A stretch of 64,000 bases of DNA from assembly GCF_014648115.1 (NCBI RefSeq), contig NZ_BMQM01000018.1, positions 1 through 64,000 of the forward strand, read 5' to 3'. The notes under the pieces were generated by a model. It searched no databases. It was not told the DNA's origin and saw nothing but the letters and a program-made list of their open reading frames with translations. Both the position numbers and the translations under genes were made by a program. This DNA comes from Deinococcus seoulensis (GTDB lineage Bacteria > Deinococcota > Deinococci > Deinococcales > Deinococcaceae). This document shows positions 26,263-36,307 of this stretch, piece after piece. Position 1 is the stretch's first letter, and each line of letters begins with the position of its first letter.

Positions 26263-26987
26263 CCGTAAGCAGAGGCGAACTGAAGTACGAGGGGAAAGCC
26301 AAACGCGTGTACGCCACCCCCGACGCGAACGAGTACGTGGTGGAGTACAAGGACGACGCGACCGCCTTCAACGGCGTGAAGAAAGCGCAGATCGGCGGGA
26401 AGGGCGCGATCAACAACGCGATCACCGCTCACCTGTTCCCGCAGCTGGAAACGGCGGGGGTGCCCACGCACTTCATCCGGCAACTGTCGGACACCGAGCA
26501 GCTCGTGCGGGCCGTAACGATCATCCCCGTGGAGGTCATCGTGCGGAACGTGGCCGCCGGGTCGTTCAGCAAACGCCTGGGCGTCGAGGAAGGCACGCCC
26601 CTGTCCCGCCCGGTCGTGGAGTACTGCTACAAGAGCGACGCGCTGGGCGACCCGCTGATCAACACGGACACCGCCGTCGCGCTCGGCTGGGCCACGCCCG
26701 AGCAGCTGAAGCGCATCCGGGAGCTGGCGCTGAACGTGCAGGCGTTCCTCGTGCCGTACTTCGCGGCGCGCGGCGTGCGCCTCATCGACTTCAAGCTGGA
26801 ATTCGGCACGCTCGCGGACGGCACGGTCGTCCTGGCCGACGAGATCAGCCCCGACACCTGCCGCTTCTGGGACGCCCAGACGAACGAGAAGATGGACAAG
26901 GACCGCTTCCGCCGCGACCTCGGCGGCGTGGAAGACGCCTACGCGGAAATGCTCCGGCGCGTGACCGCACCGGGCGCGAATGGCTGA
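26259..26987 (+). CDS. purC: Phosphoribosylaminoimidazole-succinocarboxamide synthase
   Basis: 242 residues. SAICAR synthase joins CAIR and aspartate with ATP in purine synthesis. [60 protein letters not shown] and [14 protein letters not shown] are family motifs. The start overlaps the leader ORF stop. The TGA stop (ATGGCTGA) lies in a decayed family C repeat. First gene of the purC-purS-purQ-DinB-DinB-purL-purF run. Confidence 0.97.
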   Translation: MTVSRGELKYEGKAKRVYATPDANEYVVEYKDDATAFNGVKKAQIGGKGAINNAITAHLFPQLETAGVPTHFIRQLSDTEQLVRAVTIIPVEVIVRNVAAGSFSKRLGVEEGTPLSRPVVEYCYKSDALGDPLINTDTAVALGWATPEQLKRIRELALNVQAFLVPYFAARGVRLIDFKLEFGTLADGTVVLADEISPDTCRFWDAQTNEKMDKDRFRRDLGGVEDAYAEMLRRVTAPGANG

Positions 26988-27066
26988 AGGCCGATGGCCG
27001 ACCGCCACGACCCACCTGCGCCAGCCCTCCTGACCATCTGCCATCAGCCTCTTGCCATCTGCCCTC
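26976..27066. repeat. ATGGCAGATGGC-type repeat, family C, decayed
   Basis: Left part ATGGCTGAAGGCCGATGGCC (includes the purC stop) and right part CATCTGCCATCAGCCTCTTGCCATCTGCC are complementary in the heptamer style of the repeats at 12452 and 15932. It fills the purC-purS spacer within the operon. Confidence 0.6.
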
Positions 27067-27081
27067 CGAAGGAGCCCCACC

Positions 27082-27345
27082 ATGTCCACCTTTAAAGCGA
27101 AAGTGTTCGTGACCCTGAAGCCCAGCATTCTCGACCCGCAGGGCCGCACCGTGGAACGCGCCCTGTCGCACCTGGCTCACGGGAACGTGAGTGGTGTGCG
27201 CGTCGGGAAGTACATCGAACTGACCCTCTCGGGCAGCCGCGCGGAGGTGGAGGCGCAGCTGAAGGACATCACCGAGAACGTCCTCTCGAACCCCGTGATG
27301 GAGGACGCCCGCTGGGAGCTGAGTGAGGAGCTGGTCGGGGCGTGA
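27082..27345 (+). CDS. purS: FGAM synthase small subunit PurS
   Basis: 87 residues from ATG 27082, with AAGGAG upstream. [46 protein letters not shown] is typical of PurS, which bridges PurQ and PurL in the three-part FGAM synthase complex. Overlaps purQ by GTGA. Confidence 0.95.
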   Translation: MSTFKAKVFVTLKPSILDPQGRTVERALSHLAHGNVSGVRVGKYIELTLSGSRAEVEAQLKDITENVLSNPVMEDARWELSEELVGA

Positions 27346-28013
27346 AGACGGCCGTCATCCAGTTTCCCGGCAGCAACTGCGACGGCGACGCGCTGCACGC
27401 CGCGCAGCTGCTCCTTGATCAGGACGCGCAGTTCGTGTGGCACACCGAGGCCGGACTGCCCCAGGGCACGGAACTGGTGTTCCTGCCCGGCGGGTTCAGT
27501 TACGGCGATCACCTGCGCAGCGGCGCGATTGCCGCGCGCAGCCCGATCATGCAGGCCGTCAAGGCGCACGCCGAACGCGGCGGGTTCGTGCTGGGCGTCT
27601 GCAACGGCTTCCAGGTCCTGACCGAGTCCGGCCTGCTGCCCGGCGCGCTGAGCCGCAACCGCGACCTGCACTTCCTGTGCCGCCCCGTGCACCTGCGCGT
27701 GGAGAACACCAGCACGGCCTTCACGGGCGCGTACACGAAGGGGCAGGTCATTGAGGTCCCCATCGCGCACGGTGAAGGCAACTACTACGCCGACCCCGAG
27801 ACCATCGCGCGGCTGGAAGGCGAGGGGCAGGTCGTGTTCCGGTACACCGACAACCCGAACGGCAGCCTGAACGACATCGCCGGGATCGTCAGCGAACGCG
27901 GCAACGTGCTGGGCATGATGCCCCACCCCGAACGGGCCGTGGAGGCCCTGCTGGGCAGCGAGGACGGCCGCGGTCTGTTCGACAGCCTGAAGGGCGCGCT
28001 GGTGTCCCGGTGA
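27342..28013 (+). CDS. purQ: FGAM synthase glutaminase subunit PurQ
   Basis: 223 residues with GTG start overlapping the purS stop. A class I glutamine amidotransferase that feeds ammonia to Pur[40 protein letters not shown] with the nucleophile Cys, and [15 protein letters not shown] with His and Glu. The stop overlaps the next start (GTGA). Confidence 0.96.
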   Translation: MKTAVIQFPGSNCDGDALHAAQLLLDQDAQFVWHTEAGLPQGTELVFLPGGFSYGDHLRSGAIAARSPIMQAVKAHAERGGFVLGVCNGFQVLTESGLLPGALSRNRDLHFLCRPVHLRVENTSTAFTGAYTKGQVIEVPIAHGEGNYYADPETIARLEGEGQVVFRYTDNPNGSLNDIAGIVSERGNVLGMMPHPERAVEALLGSEDGRGLFDSLKGALVSR

Positions 28014-28495
28014 CCCCCCCGTCGCCCGGTGCCGTGACGGCCTACCTGGCCGAGCAGTTCCGCAACGAACTGGACCTGTTCCGCGCCGCGCTGGACGCCG
28101 CGCCGGGCGACGCCTTCCACACGCCCCGCCTGGGCCACAGCCCCGCGTGGCACGCCCTGCACATCGCCGAGTGGCTGCGCCTGATGGTCCTCGACGACCG
28201 CACGCCGAACTACCACCACCTCGGGTGGGAGGACAACGCCCGCGTGCAGGCGCTCGGCACCCAGCCTGCCCCCGTCCGCGAGAGCGACCCGCGCGAACAG
28301 ATCCTGGCCGCGCTGGACCAGACCGGCACGCAGGTCGTCGCGTGGCTGGAACAGGCCGACGACACCGCCCTGAACGGCGAAGTCTTCAGCGCCGCCACCC
28401 CCAGCGGCACCCGCCCCCGCCGTCTCGCCCTCGGGATGCAGCTGCGCCACATCGGCTACCACCGCGGACAGCTGAACCTGCTGCTGAAGGCCTGA
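28010..28495 (+). CDS. DinB family protein within the purine operon
   Basis: 161 residues, GTG start overlapping purQ. The DinB/YfiT four-helix fold is shown by [15 protein letters not shown] and [14 protein letters not shown], giving three metal-binding histidines. DinB proteins are metal-binding enzymes, many of them thiol-dependent transferases; the job here is unknown. Coupled to purQ and followed after 1 base by a paralogue, so it is co-transcribed with purine genes. Confidence 0.85.
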   Translation: MTPPSPGAVTAYLAEQFRNELDLFRAALDAAPGDAFHTPRLGHSPAWHALHIAEWLRLMVLDDRTPNYHHLGWEDNARVQALGTQPAPVRESDPREQILAALDQTGTQVVAWLEQADDTALNGEVFSAATPSGTRPRRLALGMQLRHIGYHRGQLNLLLKA

Positions 28496-28496
28496 C

Positions 28497-29018
28497 ATGA
28501 CCGATCCGCGCCAGCCCCTGATGACACAGCCCCTGTCCACGCAGTCCCTGATCGTGCAGCTGCTCGACGCCGAGTTCACGGCTTTCGAGGCGGCGCTGCA
28601 CGCCTGCCCGGACGTCCTGTTCGGCCAGGCGCCGCGCGTCGGGCACCGGGTCGCGTGGCACGCGCTGCATGTCATGGACTGGACGCGGGCCACCATCCAG
28701 CCCGGCCTGACCGGCCCTGACCCGGCCCACACCTTCGGGTACCTGGGCTTCGAGGACACCGACTGGGCACGCGCCGCGCACGGCCCGACCCTGGCCGAGG
28801 AGACCGACGCGCCCGTCCTGATCCGCGCCGCCGTGAGTGGCGTGTTCAACGCGGCGCGGCGGGACCTGAAAAACGCGCCCGCCGGGCGGTTCGATCCAGA
28901 CGCGACGTTCCAGATGTTTCACAAACGGCGGGATGTGACCGGCAGTGTCACGTACCACCTTCGCCACACCGCCTACCACCGGGGCCAGATCGCCCTGGTC
29001 ACCAAGGAGCTTCAATGA
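28497..29018 (+). CDS. Second DinB family protein within the purine operon
   Basis: 173 residues. VAWHALHVMDWTRATI and YHLRHTAYHRGQIALVTKEL carry the three DinB histidines; FGYLGFEDTDW matches YHHLGWEDN of the preceding gene, so the two are diverged tandem duplicates. The stop overlaps the purL start (ATGA). Strict coupling on both sides implies regular co-expression with FGAM synthase. Confidence 0.85.
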   Translation: MTDPRQPLMTQPLSTQSLIVQLLDAEFTAFEAALHACPDVLFGQAPRVGHRVAWHALHVMDWTRATIQPGLTGPDPAHTFGYLGFEDTDWARAAHGPTLAEETDAPVLIRAAVSGVFNAARRDLKNAPAGRFDPDATFQMFHKRRDVTGSVTYHLRHTAYHRGQIALVTKELQ

Positions 29019-31243
29019 CGCAAGCCGCCACCCTCCGCGACCGTGCGGGCACGTTTGGCCTGTCCACCGAAGAATTCGACCTGCTCGTCACGCGTATCGG
29101 CCGGGAGCCGAACGCGCTGGAGGCCGCCATCGTGGGGGCCATGTGGAGCGAGCACTGCGGGTACAAGAACTCGCGGCCGCTGTTCCGTCACTTCCCCACG
29201 ACCGGGCCGCAGGTGCTGCAGGGTCCCGGTGAGAACGCGGGTGTGGTGGATATCGGGGACGGGTGGGGCGTGGCGTTCAAGATGGAGAGCCACAACCACC
29301 CGTCGGCGGTGGAGCCGGTGCAGGGCGCGGCGACGGGCGTGGGCGGCATCCTGCGTGACATCTTCGCGATGGGCGCGCGGCCCTTCGCGGTGCTGGACAG
29401 CCTGCGCTTCGGGAACCCCGACAGCCCCCGCACCCGCTTCCTGCTGAACGGCGTGGTGGAGGGCATCGCGCATTACGGCAACGCGATCGGCGTGCCGACG
29501 GTGGGCGGCGAGGTGACCTTCCACCCCAGCTACCAGGAGAACCCGCTCGTGAACGTGATGGCGCTGGGTCTGCTGCGTCACGAGGATCTGGCGAAGGGGA
29601 CGATGGGTGAGGTCGGGAACACCATCGTGTACGTCGGCTCGAAGACCGGGCGGGACGGGCTGGGCGGCGCGGTGTTCGCGTCTGCCGACCTCAGCAACGC
29701 GTCCCAGGCGGACCGCCCCGCCGTGCAGGTGGGCGACCCGTTCATGGAGAAACTGCTGCTGGAGGCGACGCTGGAGGCCATCCAGGCGGGCGTCGTGGCG
29801 GGCGTGCAGGACATGGGCGCCGCCGGGCTGGTGAGCAGCACCTGCGAGATGGCGTACCGCGCCGGGCTGGGCATCACCATGGACCTGGACCTGGTCCCCA
29901 CCCGCGAGGACGGCATGGTCCCCATGGAACTGTGCCTGAGCGAGTCGCAGGAGCGCATGATCCTCGTGCCGGTGCCCGGCAAGGAGCAGGACCTGCTGGA
30001 CCTGCTGGCCAAGTGGGAACTGGACGTGGTGACCATCGGGCAGGTGGAGGGGCACACGAACTACCGCCTGACGTGGCGCGGCGAGGTCGTCTGCGACCTG
30101 CCCGTGGACCTGCTGAACGAGGCGCCCAAGTACACCCGCGAGGGCATCGAATCCGACGAGATCAAAGCGAAGCGCGAGCGTGACCTGAGCGGCGTGCCCG
30201 TCCCCGGCGACCTGGGCGCGGTCCTGACCGACCTGCTGGGTCACCCCACGATTGCCAGCAAGCGCCCCATCTACCAGCGGTTCGACCATCAGGTCATGAC
30301 GAACACCGTCGTCGTGCCCGGCGCCGCCGACGCCGCCGTCATGCGCGTCAAGGGCTCCGGCATGGGCGTCGCCGCGACCAGCGACTGCAACCCGCGCTTC
30401 GTGTACCTCGACCCGTACACCGGGGCCGCCGCCGCCGTCGCCGAGGCCGCCCGCAACCTCGCCTGCGTGGGCGCGACCCCGCTGGCGATCACGGACAACC
30501 TCAACTTCGGCAACCCCCACCGCCCCGAGGTGTACTACCAGCTGGAACGCGCCGTGCACGGCATCGCCGACGCCTGCCGCGCCCTGAACACGCCCGTCAC
30601 CGGCGGGAACGTCAGCCTGTACAACCAGTACACCGAGGGCGACGAACGCGTCGCCATTCACCCCACCCCCACCATCGGCATGGTCGGCGTGCTGCCGGAC
30701 ATCACCAAACGCGCCACCATGAACCTGAAAGGCGAAGGGCAGACCATCTACCTGATCGGCCAGCACGCCGACAGCATCGGCGCCAGCCAGTACCTCGAAA
30801 CCGTGCACGGCCTCGAAGCCGGACACGTCCCCACCCTGGACCTGACCCGCGAACAGGCCGTCATCGACGCCACCCTGCACCTGATCCGCGCGGGCCTGAC
30901 CGACACCGCGCACGACTGCGCCGAAGGCGGCCTCGCCGTCGCCCTGAGCGAAATGGCCATTGCGGGCAACACCGGCCTGACCGTCACCCTCGACGCCCCC
31001 ACCACCACCCGCCCCGACGCCCTCCTGTACGGCGAAGCGCACGCCCGCATCCTCATCGCCACCCACGACGCCACCGGCACCGAAGCGGCCCTCACCGCCC
31101 AGGGCGTCCCCTTCACCCGCCTCGGCACCACCGGCGGGGACACCGTCACCATTGCCCTCCCCGCCCACCACATACACTTGAGCGTGACCCTCAGCGCCCT
31201 CACCCACGCCTTCACCACCCCCCTCGCGGAGATCCTGGGATGA
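29015..31243 (+). CDS. purL: FGAM synthase large subunit PurL
   Basis: 742 residues, the standard size of the small-type PurL that works with PurS and PurQ. It converts FGAR to FGAM using ATP and ammonia. MWSEHCGYKNSRPLFRHF, KMESHNHPSAVEPVQGAATGVGGILRDI, GGEVTFHPSYQENPLVNVMALG, VQDMGAAGLVSSTCEM, LNFGNPHRPEVYYQL and TGGNVSLYNQ are diagnostic. Codon use stays like its neighbours. Confidence 0.97.
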   Translation: MTQAATLRDRAGTFGLSTEEFDLLVTRIGREPNALEAAIVGAMWSEHCGYKNSRPLFRHFPTTGPQVLQGPGENAGVVDIGDGWGVAFKMESHNHPSAVEPVQGAATGVGGILRDIFAMGARPFAVLDSLRFGNPDSPRTRFLLNGVVEGIAHYGNAIGVPTVGGEVTFHPSYQENPLVNVMALGLLRHEDLAKGTMGEVGNTIVYVGSKTGRDGLGGAVFASADLSNASQADRPAVQVGDPFMEKLLLEATLEAIQAGVVAGVQDMGAAGLVSSTCEMAYRAGLGITMDLDLVPTREDGMVPMELCLSESQERMILVPVPGKEQDLLDLLAKWELDVVTIGQVEGHTNYRLTWRGEVVCDLPVDLLNEAPKYTREGIESDEIKAKRERDLSGVPVPGDLGAVLTDLLGHPTIASKRPIYQRFDHQVMTNTVVVPGAADAAVMRVKGSGMGVAATSDCNPRFVYLDPYTGAAAAVAEAARNLACVGATPLAITDNLNFGNPHRPEVYYQLERAVHGIADACRALNTPVTGGNVSLYNQYTEGDERVAIHPTPTIGMVGVLPDITKRATMNLKGEGQTIYLIGQHADSIGASQYLETVHGLEAGHVPTLDLTREQAVIDATLHLIRAGLTDTAHDCAEGGLAVALSEMAIAGNTGLTVTLDAPTTTRPDALLYGEAHARILIATHDATGTEAALTAQGVPFTRLGTTGGDTVTIALPAHHIHLSVTLSALTHAFTTPLAEILG

Positions 31244-31269
31244 CCGGACACCCCGCAGCGGGGTGCACT

Positions 31270-31303
31270 CCCTCTCCCCCTGCGGGAGAGGGCCGGGGAG
31301 AGG
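31270..31303 (-). repeat. CCCTCTCCC palindromic repeat, family F, left copy
   Basis: CCCTCTCCC-cctgc-GGGAGAGGG hairpin followed by CCGGGGAGAGGGG. It is the inverse of the copy at 31739, so the two bracket the DUF559 gene. Confidence 0.8.
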
Positions 31304-31308
31304 GGAAT

Positions 31309-31692
31309 CTAAGCGTCCCCTCCCTCACCCCGCTCGCGCACCGCCTCGACAATCCGCGCCAGGACACCCTCCAGATTGCCGGACACCTCGCTGTTCCAGA
31401 AGCGCAGCACCCGGAACGCCCGGCCCTCCAGGTACTCCGTCCGCAACGCATCGTACGCACGCCCCTGTACCGAACCGTGCTGTCCACCATCCAGCTCCAC
31501 GATCAACCCGCACTCGAAGCACACGAAATCCGCGATGTAAAACCCCAGCGGCTGCTGACGACGGAACTTCACCCCCAACTGCCCCGCCCGCAACCGCGCC
31601 CACACCATCCCCTCGTGCGGCGTGGCATCACGACGCAACCGCCGCGCCCGCCCCGTTCCCTCCACGTTCGTGAACCGCTGACGCACCGGCAT
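31309..31692 (-). CDS. DUF559 family protein (Vsr-like endonuclease fold)
   Basis: 127 residues. RRDATPHEGMVWARLRAGQLGVKFRRQQPLGFYIADFVCFECGLIVELDGGQH and RTEYLEGRAFRVLRFWNSEV match DUF559, related to very-short-patch-repair endonucleases; D in YIADF, E and D in VELDG, and Q in GGQH are the nuclease-type residues. It runs against the purine operon between purL and purF and is flanked by inverted GC-rich repeats, suggesting a mobile cassette. Confidence 0.82.
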   Translation of the reverse strand: MPVRQRFTNVEGTGRARRLRRDATPHEGMVWARLRAGQLGVKFRRQQPLGFYIADFVCFECGLIVELDGGQHGSVQGRAYDALRTEYLEGRAFRVLRFWNSEVSGNLEGVLARIVEAVRERGEGGDA

Positions 31693-31738
31693 ACCGGCAG
31701 TCTACCCACCCGAACGCGCCAGTACGGCGTGACAGCAC

Positions 31739-31775
31739 CCCTCACCCCAACCCTCTCCCGCAAGGGGAGAGGGAG
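31739..31775 (+). repeat. CCCTCTCCC palindromic repeat, family F, right copy
   Basis: CCCCTCACCCCAACCCTCTCCC then GCAAG then GGAGAGGG. Its complement matches the left copy upstream of 31309. It ends 12 bases before the purF ATG. Confidence 0.8.
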
Positions 31776-31787
31776 CAAAGGACACGC

Positions 31788-33206
<1,419 letters not shown>

Positions 33207-33220
33207 ACCCAGCCAGAACG

Positions 33221-33255
33221 AAGCATCGGCCCCGCGTGGAAGCCGATGCTTTTTT
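33221..33255 (+). terminator. Intrinsic terminator of the purine operon
   Basis: Perfect 10-bp stem AAGCATCGGC/GCCGATGCTT with an 11-nt loop, followed by TTTTTT. Confidence 0.9.
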
Positions 33256-33461
33256 GGTGGAGGAGACGGGACTTGAACCCGCATGAATGGCGCTGGAGCT
33301 TTCAGGAAACTCGCTTCCCTTGCTGCTTTATCCCACCCCTCGCGGGGCCGCTATAGGTGCATCCGCAACCCGCTCCGACGTTGCCGCCTGCGCCCAAGGC
33401 TTCCGCCTTTCCGGTATACCAAACGTTTTTCCGGTGCCCTGCCTATTGAGACCACTCCCCC
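33255..33461 (-). ncRNA. Candidate tRNA-like RNA with encoded CCA end
   Basis: The minus strand ends in a canonical tRNA 3' half: T-stem GCGGG, T-loop UUCAAGU, CCCGU, acceptor CUCCUCC, discriminator A, CCA (33255). A matching 5' acceptor strand GGGGGAG (one wobble) begins at 33461, followed by UG and a possible D-arm GUCU/GGGC with GG in its loop. Between lie about 130 nt with hairpins AAGGC-GGAA-GCCUU and CCCC-GCGA-GGGG. TATGCT 11 bases upstream is a plausible -10 box. No tag ORF or tmRNA core was found. Alternative: an odd 88-nt long-arm tRNA starting near 33342, whose anticodon loop and D-arm fit poorly. Confidence 0.45.
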
Positions 33462-33471
33462 AGGCCCACAC

Positions 33472-33477
33472 AGCATA
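33472..33477 (-). promoter_or_regulatory. -10 box of the tRNA-like RNA
   Basis: Minus-strand TATGCT; transcription would begin a few bases before GGGGGAG at 33461, leaving a short leader as RNase P removes from tRNA precursors. Confidence 0.4.
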
Positions 33478-33527
33478 CCGATCATCGCGACCAGCTCCAT
33501 CCGCCAGACGACCTACGCGGCGTCCCG

Positions 33528-33533
33528 TACCCT
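33528..33533 (+). promoter_or_regulatory. -10 box of the YwbE-like gene
   Basis: TACCCT ends 6 bases before ATG 33540; leaderless spacing. Confidence 0.45.
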
Positions 33534-33539
33534 GTGCCC

Positions 33540-33740
33540 ATGCCTCCCCTCCGTTCGCAGATTCAGCCCGGCGCAACCGTGGATATCGTTCAGAAGCAGG
33601 ATCAGCCCACCGGACGGCTGACGCGGGGCGTGGTGGCGGCGCCGCTGACGCGTTCGCCGTCGCATCCGCACGGGATCAAGGTGCGCCTGACGGGCGGGCA
33701 GGTCGGGCGCGTGCAGGCCGTGGTCACGCCGGGCGAGTAG
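33540..33740 (+). CDS. YwbE family (DUF2196) small protein
   Basis: 66 residues from ATG 33540. IQPGATVDIVQKQDQPTGRLTRGVVAAPLTRSPSHPHGIKVRLTGGQVGRVQAV is the whole YwbE/DUF2196 domain, a small KOW-like beta barrel of unknown role. GTG 33534 lies inside the leader and is unlikely to be used. Confidence 0.88.
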   Translation: MPPLRSQIQPGATVDIVQKQDQPTGRLTRGVVAAPLTRSPSHPHGIKVRLTGGQVGRVQAVVTPGE

Positions 33741-33805
33741 GCCTCCCCCCTCCCGTTGCGCCTTCGCCTACGGAAAGTCCCTCGGTTGTTCTGCACACTG
33801 CGATC

Positions 33806-34366
33806 ATGACAACTCTACGGGCGTGGCGCGGCGCAATCTTGGCAGCCTCCCTGCTCTTCGCGGGGGCGGGGGCGCATCAGCCGTTGTTCAATCCGGGCAG
33901 CGGCACGCTGGAGTCCGCGTTCCGGGTGCCGCAGCCGACCATGTCGAAGGTCATCACCGTGCAGGGCCGCGCGGGTGGCCGCGACTGGTACGCCCTATCG
34001 ACCGGGGCGGGCTTCCGGCTGGACGTGGCGGTGTTCGTCAGCTCCGCGTGTGACGCGGCGTACCGTCCTCGCCTGTGGCTGGTTGGGCCGGGCGTGCCCG
34101 CGCGTGCGGAGCAGCCGGACTTCGTGCCGGACGGCTGGGGTGCGGTGAGCGTGTCGGGGCCGTACTCGGCGTACTCCGGGCATGGCGTGGTGGGGTGGCG
34201 CGGGCCGACGCTGACGCGCACGCTGGGCGCCGGGACGCACTACCTGGTGGTGGAGCATGGCGCGCGGGGCGGGTGGTCGTTCATCTCCCTGGCGGGCGCG
34301 GAGGTGCCGGGCGGCACGCCGGAAGGTCGCGCGGCGCTGGGTCGCTTCGCGCGCTGCGGGGCCTGA
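33806..34366 (+). CDS. Secreted hypothetical protein
   Basis: 186 residues from ATG 33806, where a signal peptide begins (AWRGAILAASLLFAGAGAHQ). The mature part is beta-rich with aromatic residues (GPYSAYSGHGVVGWRGPTL, TLGAGTHYLVVEHGARGGWSFISLAGAE) and two cysteines, probably exported. Pattern recalls beta-sandwich pre-peptidase C-like domains, but no firm family match. An upstream open frame back to 33287 is not coding. Confidence 0.65.
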   Translation: MTTLRAWRGAILAASLLFAGAGAHQPLFNPGSGTLESAFRVPQPTMSKVITVQGRAGGRDWYALSTGAGFRLDVAVFVSSACDAAYRPRLWLVGPGVPARAEQPDFVPDGWGAVSVSGPYSAYSGHGVVGWRGPTLTRTLGAGTHYLVVEHGARGGWSFISLAGAEVPGGTPEGRAALGRFARCGA

Positions 34367-34372
34367 GCGGGG

Positions 34373-34422
34373 GTGTCCCTGGCTCCCCTTGAGGGGAGCT
34401 GTCGGCGAAGCCGACTGAGGGG
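34373..34422. repeat. GGAGCTG-GGCGAAGCCGAC repeat, family E, copy 1
   Basis: GGCTCCCCTTGAGGGGAGCTG followed by CGGCGAAGCCG and ACTGAGGGG: two small hairpins. Nearly identical to the unit at 55217. It lies between two convergent genes. Confidence 0.8.
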
Positions 34423-34468
34423 TCGCCCGCGACGGTGTTGCCCCGGCAGGCTCGTTACCCCGATTGGG

Positions 34469-36019
34469 TCAGGGCGTGCCCTTCCCGATTCGCCGGGCGT
34501 TTTGCAGGATGTACTGCGCGACGCTGGGGAGTTGCTGTTCGATCAGGGCGCTGTCCATGAGGTCCGAGCCGGTGTTGAAGTACGCGTACACGAAGGTCTG
34601 CCCGGTGTTCAGGGTGAGCAGGCCGCTCATGGTCAGGTTGCGCCAGCCGCTGCCGGCTTTGCTGCCCCAGTAGGTGACGCTGGGGTCGTTCACGCGGCAG
34701 CAGCCCTGGGCCAGGGTGCGGCGCAGGGCGCTGCGGTTGGTGGGGGTCAGGGTGGGGTCCAGGTACTGGCGGGTGATCAGGGCGGCCCATTCGCGGGGGG
34801 TGCTGCGGTTTTGCAGGTGCACCTCGGTCTGGGGGTGGTACGTGGGGCTGTAGAAGTACCGGTCCAGGGCGTTCAGGAGGGTGTCGGCGTTCAGGGTCTG
34901 TGCTTGCGTGACGGCCTGCGCGGCGGTGGCGGCCTGCTGTTCGGGCGAGGCGGTGAAGGCCTGCTGCGCGCCGGTGGGCAGGTCGGGGCCGTACACGCCG
35001 GGCAGCAGTCCGGCCTGCGCGGCCCACCAGGCTTTGGTGGTCATGTTCACGCGGGTGTGGCAGGTGCCGTGGGCGTCCGCGAGGGCCTGTACGCGTTGGG
35101 GGGTCAGGTGCAGGTGCAGGATGTCGCTGGCGGTGTTCTCGCTGCGGGTGATGGCCTGCGTGATGAGGTTCTGCACGGTGCGGGTGCCGGGCTGGTACGT
35201 TTCGATGCTGCGGTTGGCTTCGGTGACGGTCAGGCGGGTGTTCAGGGTCAGGGTTCCGGCGTTGATGTCGCGGTAGGCGGCCCAGGCGATCACCTGTTTG
35301 TAGGTGCTGGCCAGCGGGTAGAGGCTGTCGGGGTCGTGCGTGATGACGCGCAGGGGCGTGCCGGTGCGCGGGTCGATCTGCGCGAGGTAGAACCCGACGG
35401 GGCCGGTGGCGAAGGTGGGCGGCTGGTACGGCAGTTCCGGCACGCCCGCACCGGGTACGCCTGCACCGGGGCTGCCGGGGGTGCATGGGGTGGTGGGTTC
35501 CGGCTGGTACTCCGTCCAGCTTTCCGGCGGGTACAGGTCGATGGCGGTGGTGGCGTCCTGGCCGGGGATCACGCCGGGCCGGATGTAACTCAGGTTCACG
35601 CGCAGGGGTCGCCGGTCGGCGGTGCGGGCCGTGACGGTGTGTCCCTTGATGGTGATGGTCAGGTCGCCCGTGGCGGTGCGGACGGTGCGGTTCAGGGGTG
35701 GCAGGGCGGCGCGGAAGGTCAGGGTGGCGCCGCTGCGGTCGGGTTCCGCGCGCAGCGTGCCGTCGGTGGGGGTCAGGCCGCGCAGGGTCAGGCGGTACGC
35801 GGTTCCGCTCCAGGCGGCGGTGATGGTGACGGGCGCGGCGTGCGCGTGGGTCGGCAGCAGGGCCGCCAGGGTCAGGCAGGCGGCAGTCAGGTGGCCCGGC
35901 GGCAGGCGGCGCGCACGCCGGGACTTCGGGCGCCGGGACGCTGTGGGCTGCGGTTCTGGCAGCAGGGACTCTGTGGGCTGCGGCTCTGGCAGCGGGGGTT
36001 GGGCAGGGGAGGTGGGCAT
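34469..36019 (-). CDS. Class A beta-lactamase-like serine hydrolase
   Basis: 516 residues. A Pro-rich duplicated N-terminus (LPEPQPTES and LPEPQPTAS) precedes a signal-type segment LTAACLTLAALLPTHAHA. After a beta-rich region comes the class A core: SxxK as LASTYKQ (Ser238, Lys241), the SxN motif as SENTASD, and KTG replaced by KAG in YWGSKAGSGWRN. It may be a lactamase or a penicillin-binding-like hydrolase acting outside the membrane; activity on beta-lactams is not shown. Confidence 0.82.
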   Translation of the reverse strand: MPTSPAQPPLPEPQPTESLLPEPQPTASRRPKSRRARRLPPGHLTAACLTLAALLPTHAHAAPVTITAAWSGTAYRLTLRGLTPTDGTLRAEPDRSGATLTFRAALPPLNRTVRTATGDLTITIKGHTVTARTADRRPLRVNLSYIRPGVIPGQDATTAIDLYPPESWTEYQPEPTTPCTPGSPGAGVPGAGVPELPYQPPTFATGPVGFYLAQIDPRTGTPLRVITHDPDSLYPLASTYKQVIAWAAYRDINAGTLTLNTRLTVTEANRSIETYQPGTRTVQNLITQAITRSENTASDILHLHLTPQRVQALADAHGTCHTRVNMTTKAWWAAQAGLLPGVYGPDLPTGAQQAFTASPEQQAATAAQAVTQAQTLNADTLLNALDRYFYSPTYHPQTEVHLQNRSTPREWAALITRQYLDPTLTPTNRSALRRTLAQGCCRVNDPSVTYWGSKAGSGWRNLTMSGLLTLNTGQTFVYAYFNTGSDLMDSALIEQQLPSVAQYILQNARRIGKGTP

Positions 36020-36046
36020 GGGTGTGCCCTCTGTTCTAGCGCGCGG

Positions 36047-36307
36047 TCAGTGGGGGGTGCGGGGGGTGCGGGGGGTGCGGCGGGCGCGGGTCAGGCCCAG
36101 GCCCAGGCCGGTGATCAGGCCGCCCAGCGCGGCCAGCCCGGCGGTGATCAGCACGTTGTTCAGGGGGCTGGGGAAGTTGGTGCTGCGGTTGGCGTTAGCC
36201 ACGGCGTGCAGCTGGTTGATGTCGATCACGTCCTTGCCGAGCAGGATCGCGGCGATCACCAGGAGAATCAGGCCGACGGCCAGGGCAAGGCGGGACAGGA
36301 GTTGCAT
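36047..36307 (-). CDS. Small two-helix membrane protein
   Basis: 86 residues. Two membrane helices (LALAVGLILLVIAAILLG and NNVLITAGLAALGGLITGLGLGL) with an inside basic tail RARRTPRTPRTPH. The tail is encoded by a 9-bp tandem repeat, so its length may vary between strains. Function unknown. Divergent from sucA. Confidence 0.7.
   Translation of the reverse strand: MQLLSRLALAVGLILLVIAAILLGKDVIDINQLHAVANANRSTNFPSPLNNVLITAGLAALGGLITGLGLGLTRARRTPRTPRTPH
36052..36078. repeat. 9-bp tandem repeat GGGGGGTGC x3
   Basis: Three perfect copies encode the RTP-RTP-RTP tail of the small membrane protein on the minus strand. Confidence 0.85.

Noticed and set aside
33255..33461. tmRNA identity for the tRNA-like RNA
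   Set aside because: The CCA end fits, but the 5' end lacks the conserved tmRNA start, no Ala-rich tag ORF with stop is seen on that strand, and the length is too short.
33255..33461. tRNA interrupted by a group I intron
   Set aside because: The inserted part is only about 130 nt and none of the P, Q, R, S core strings were found.
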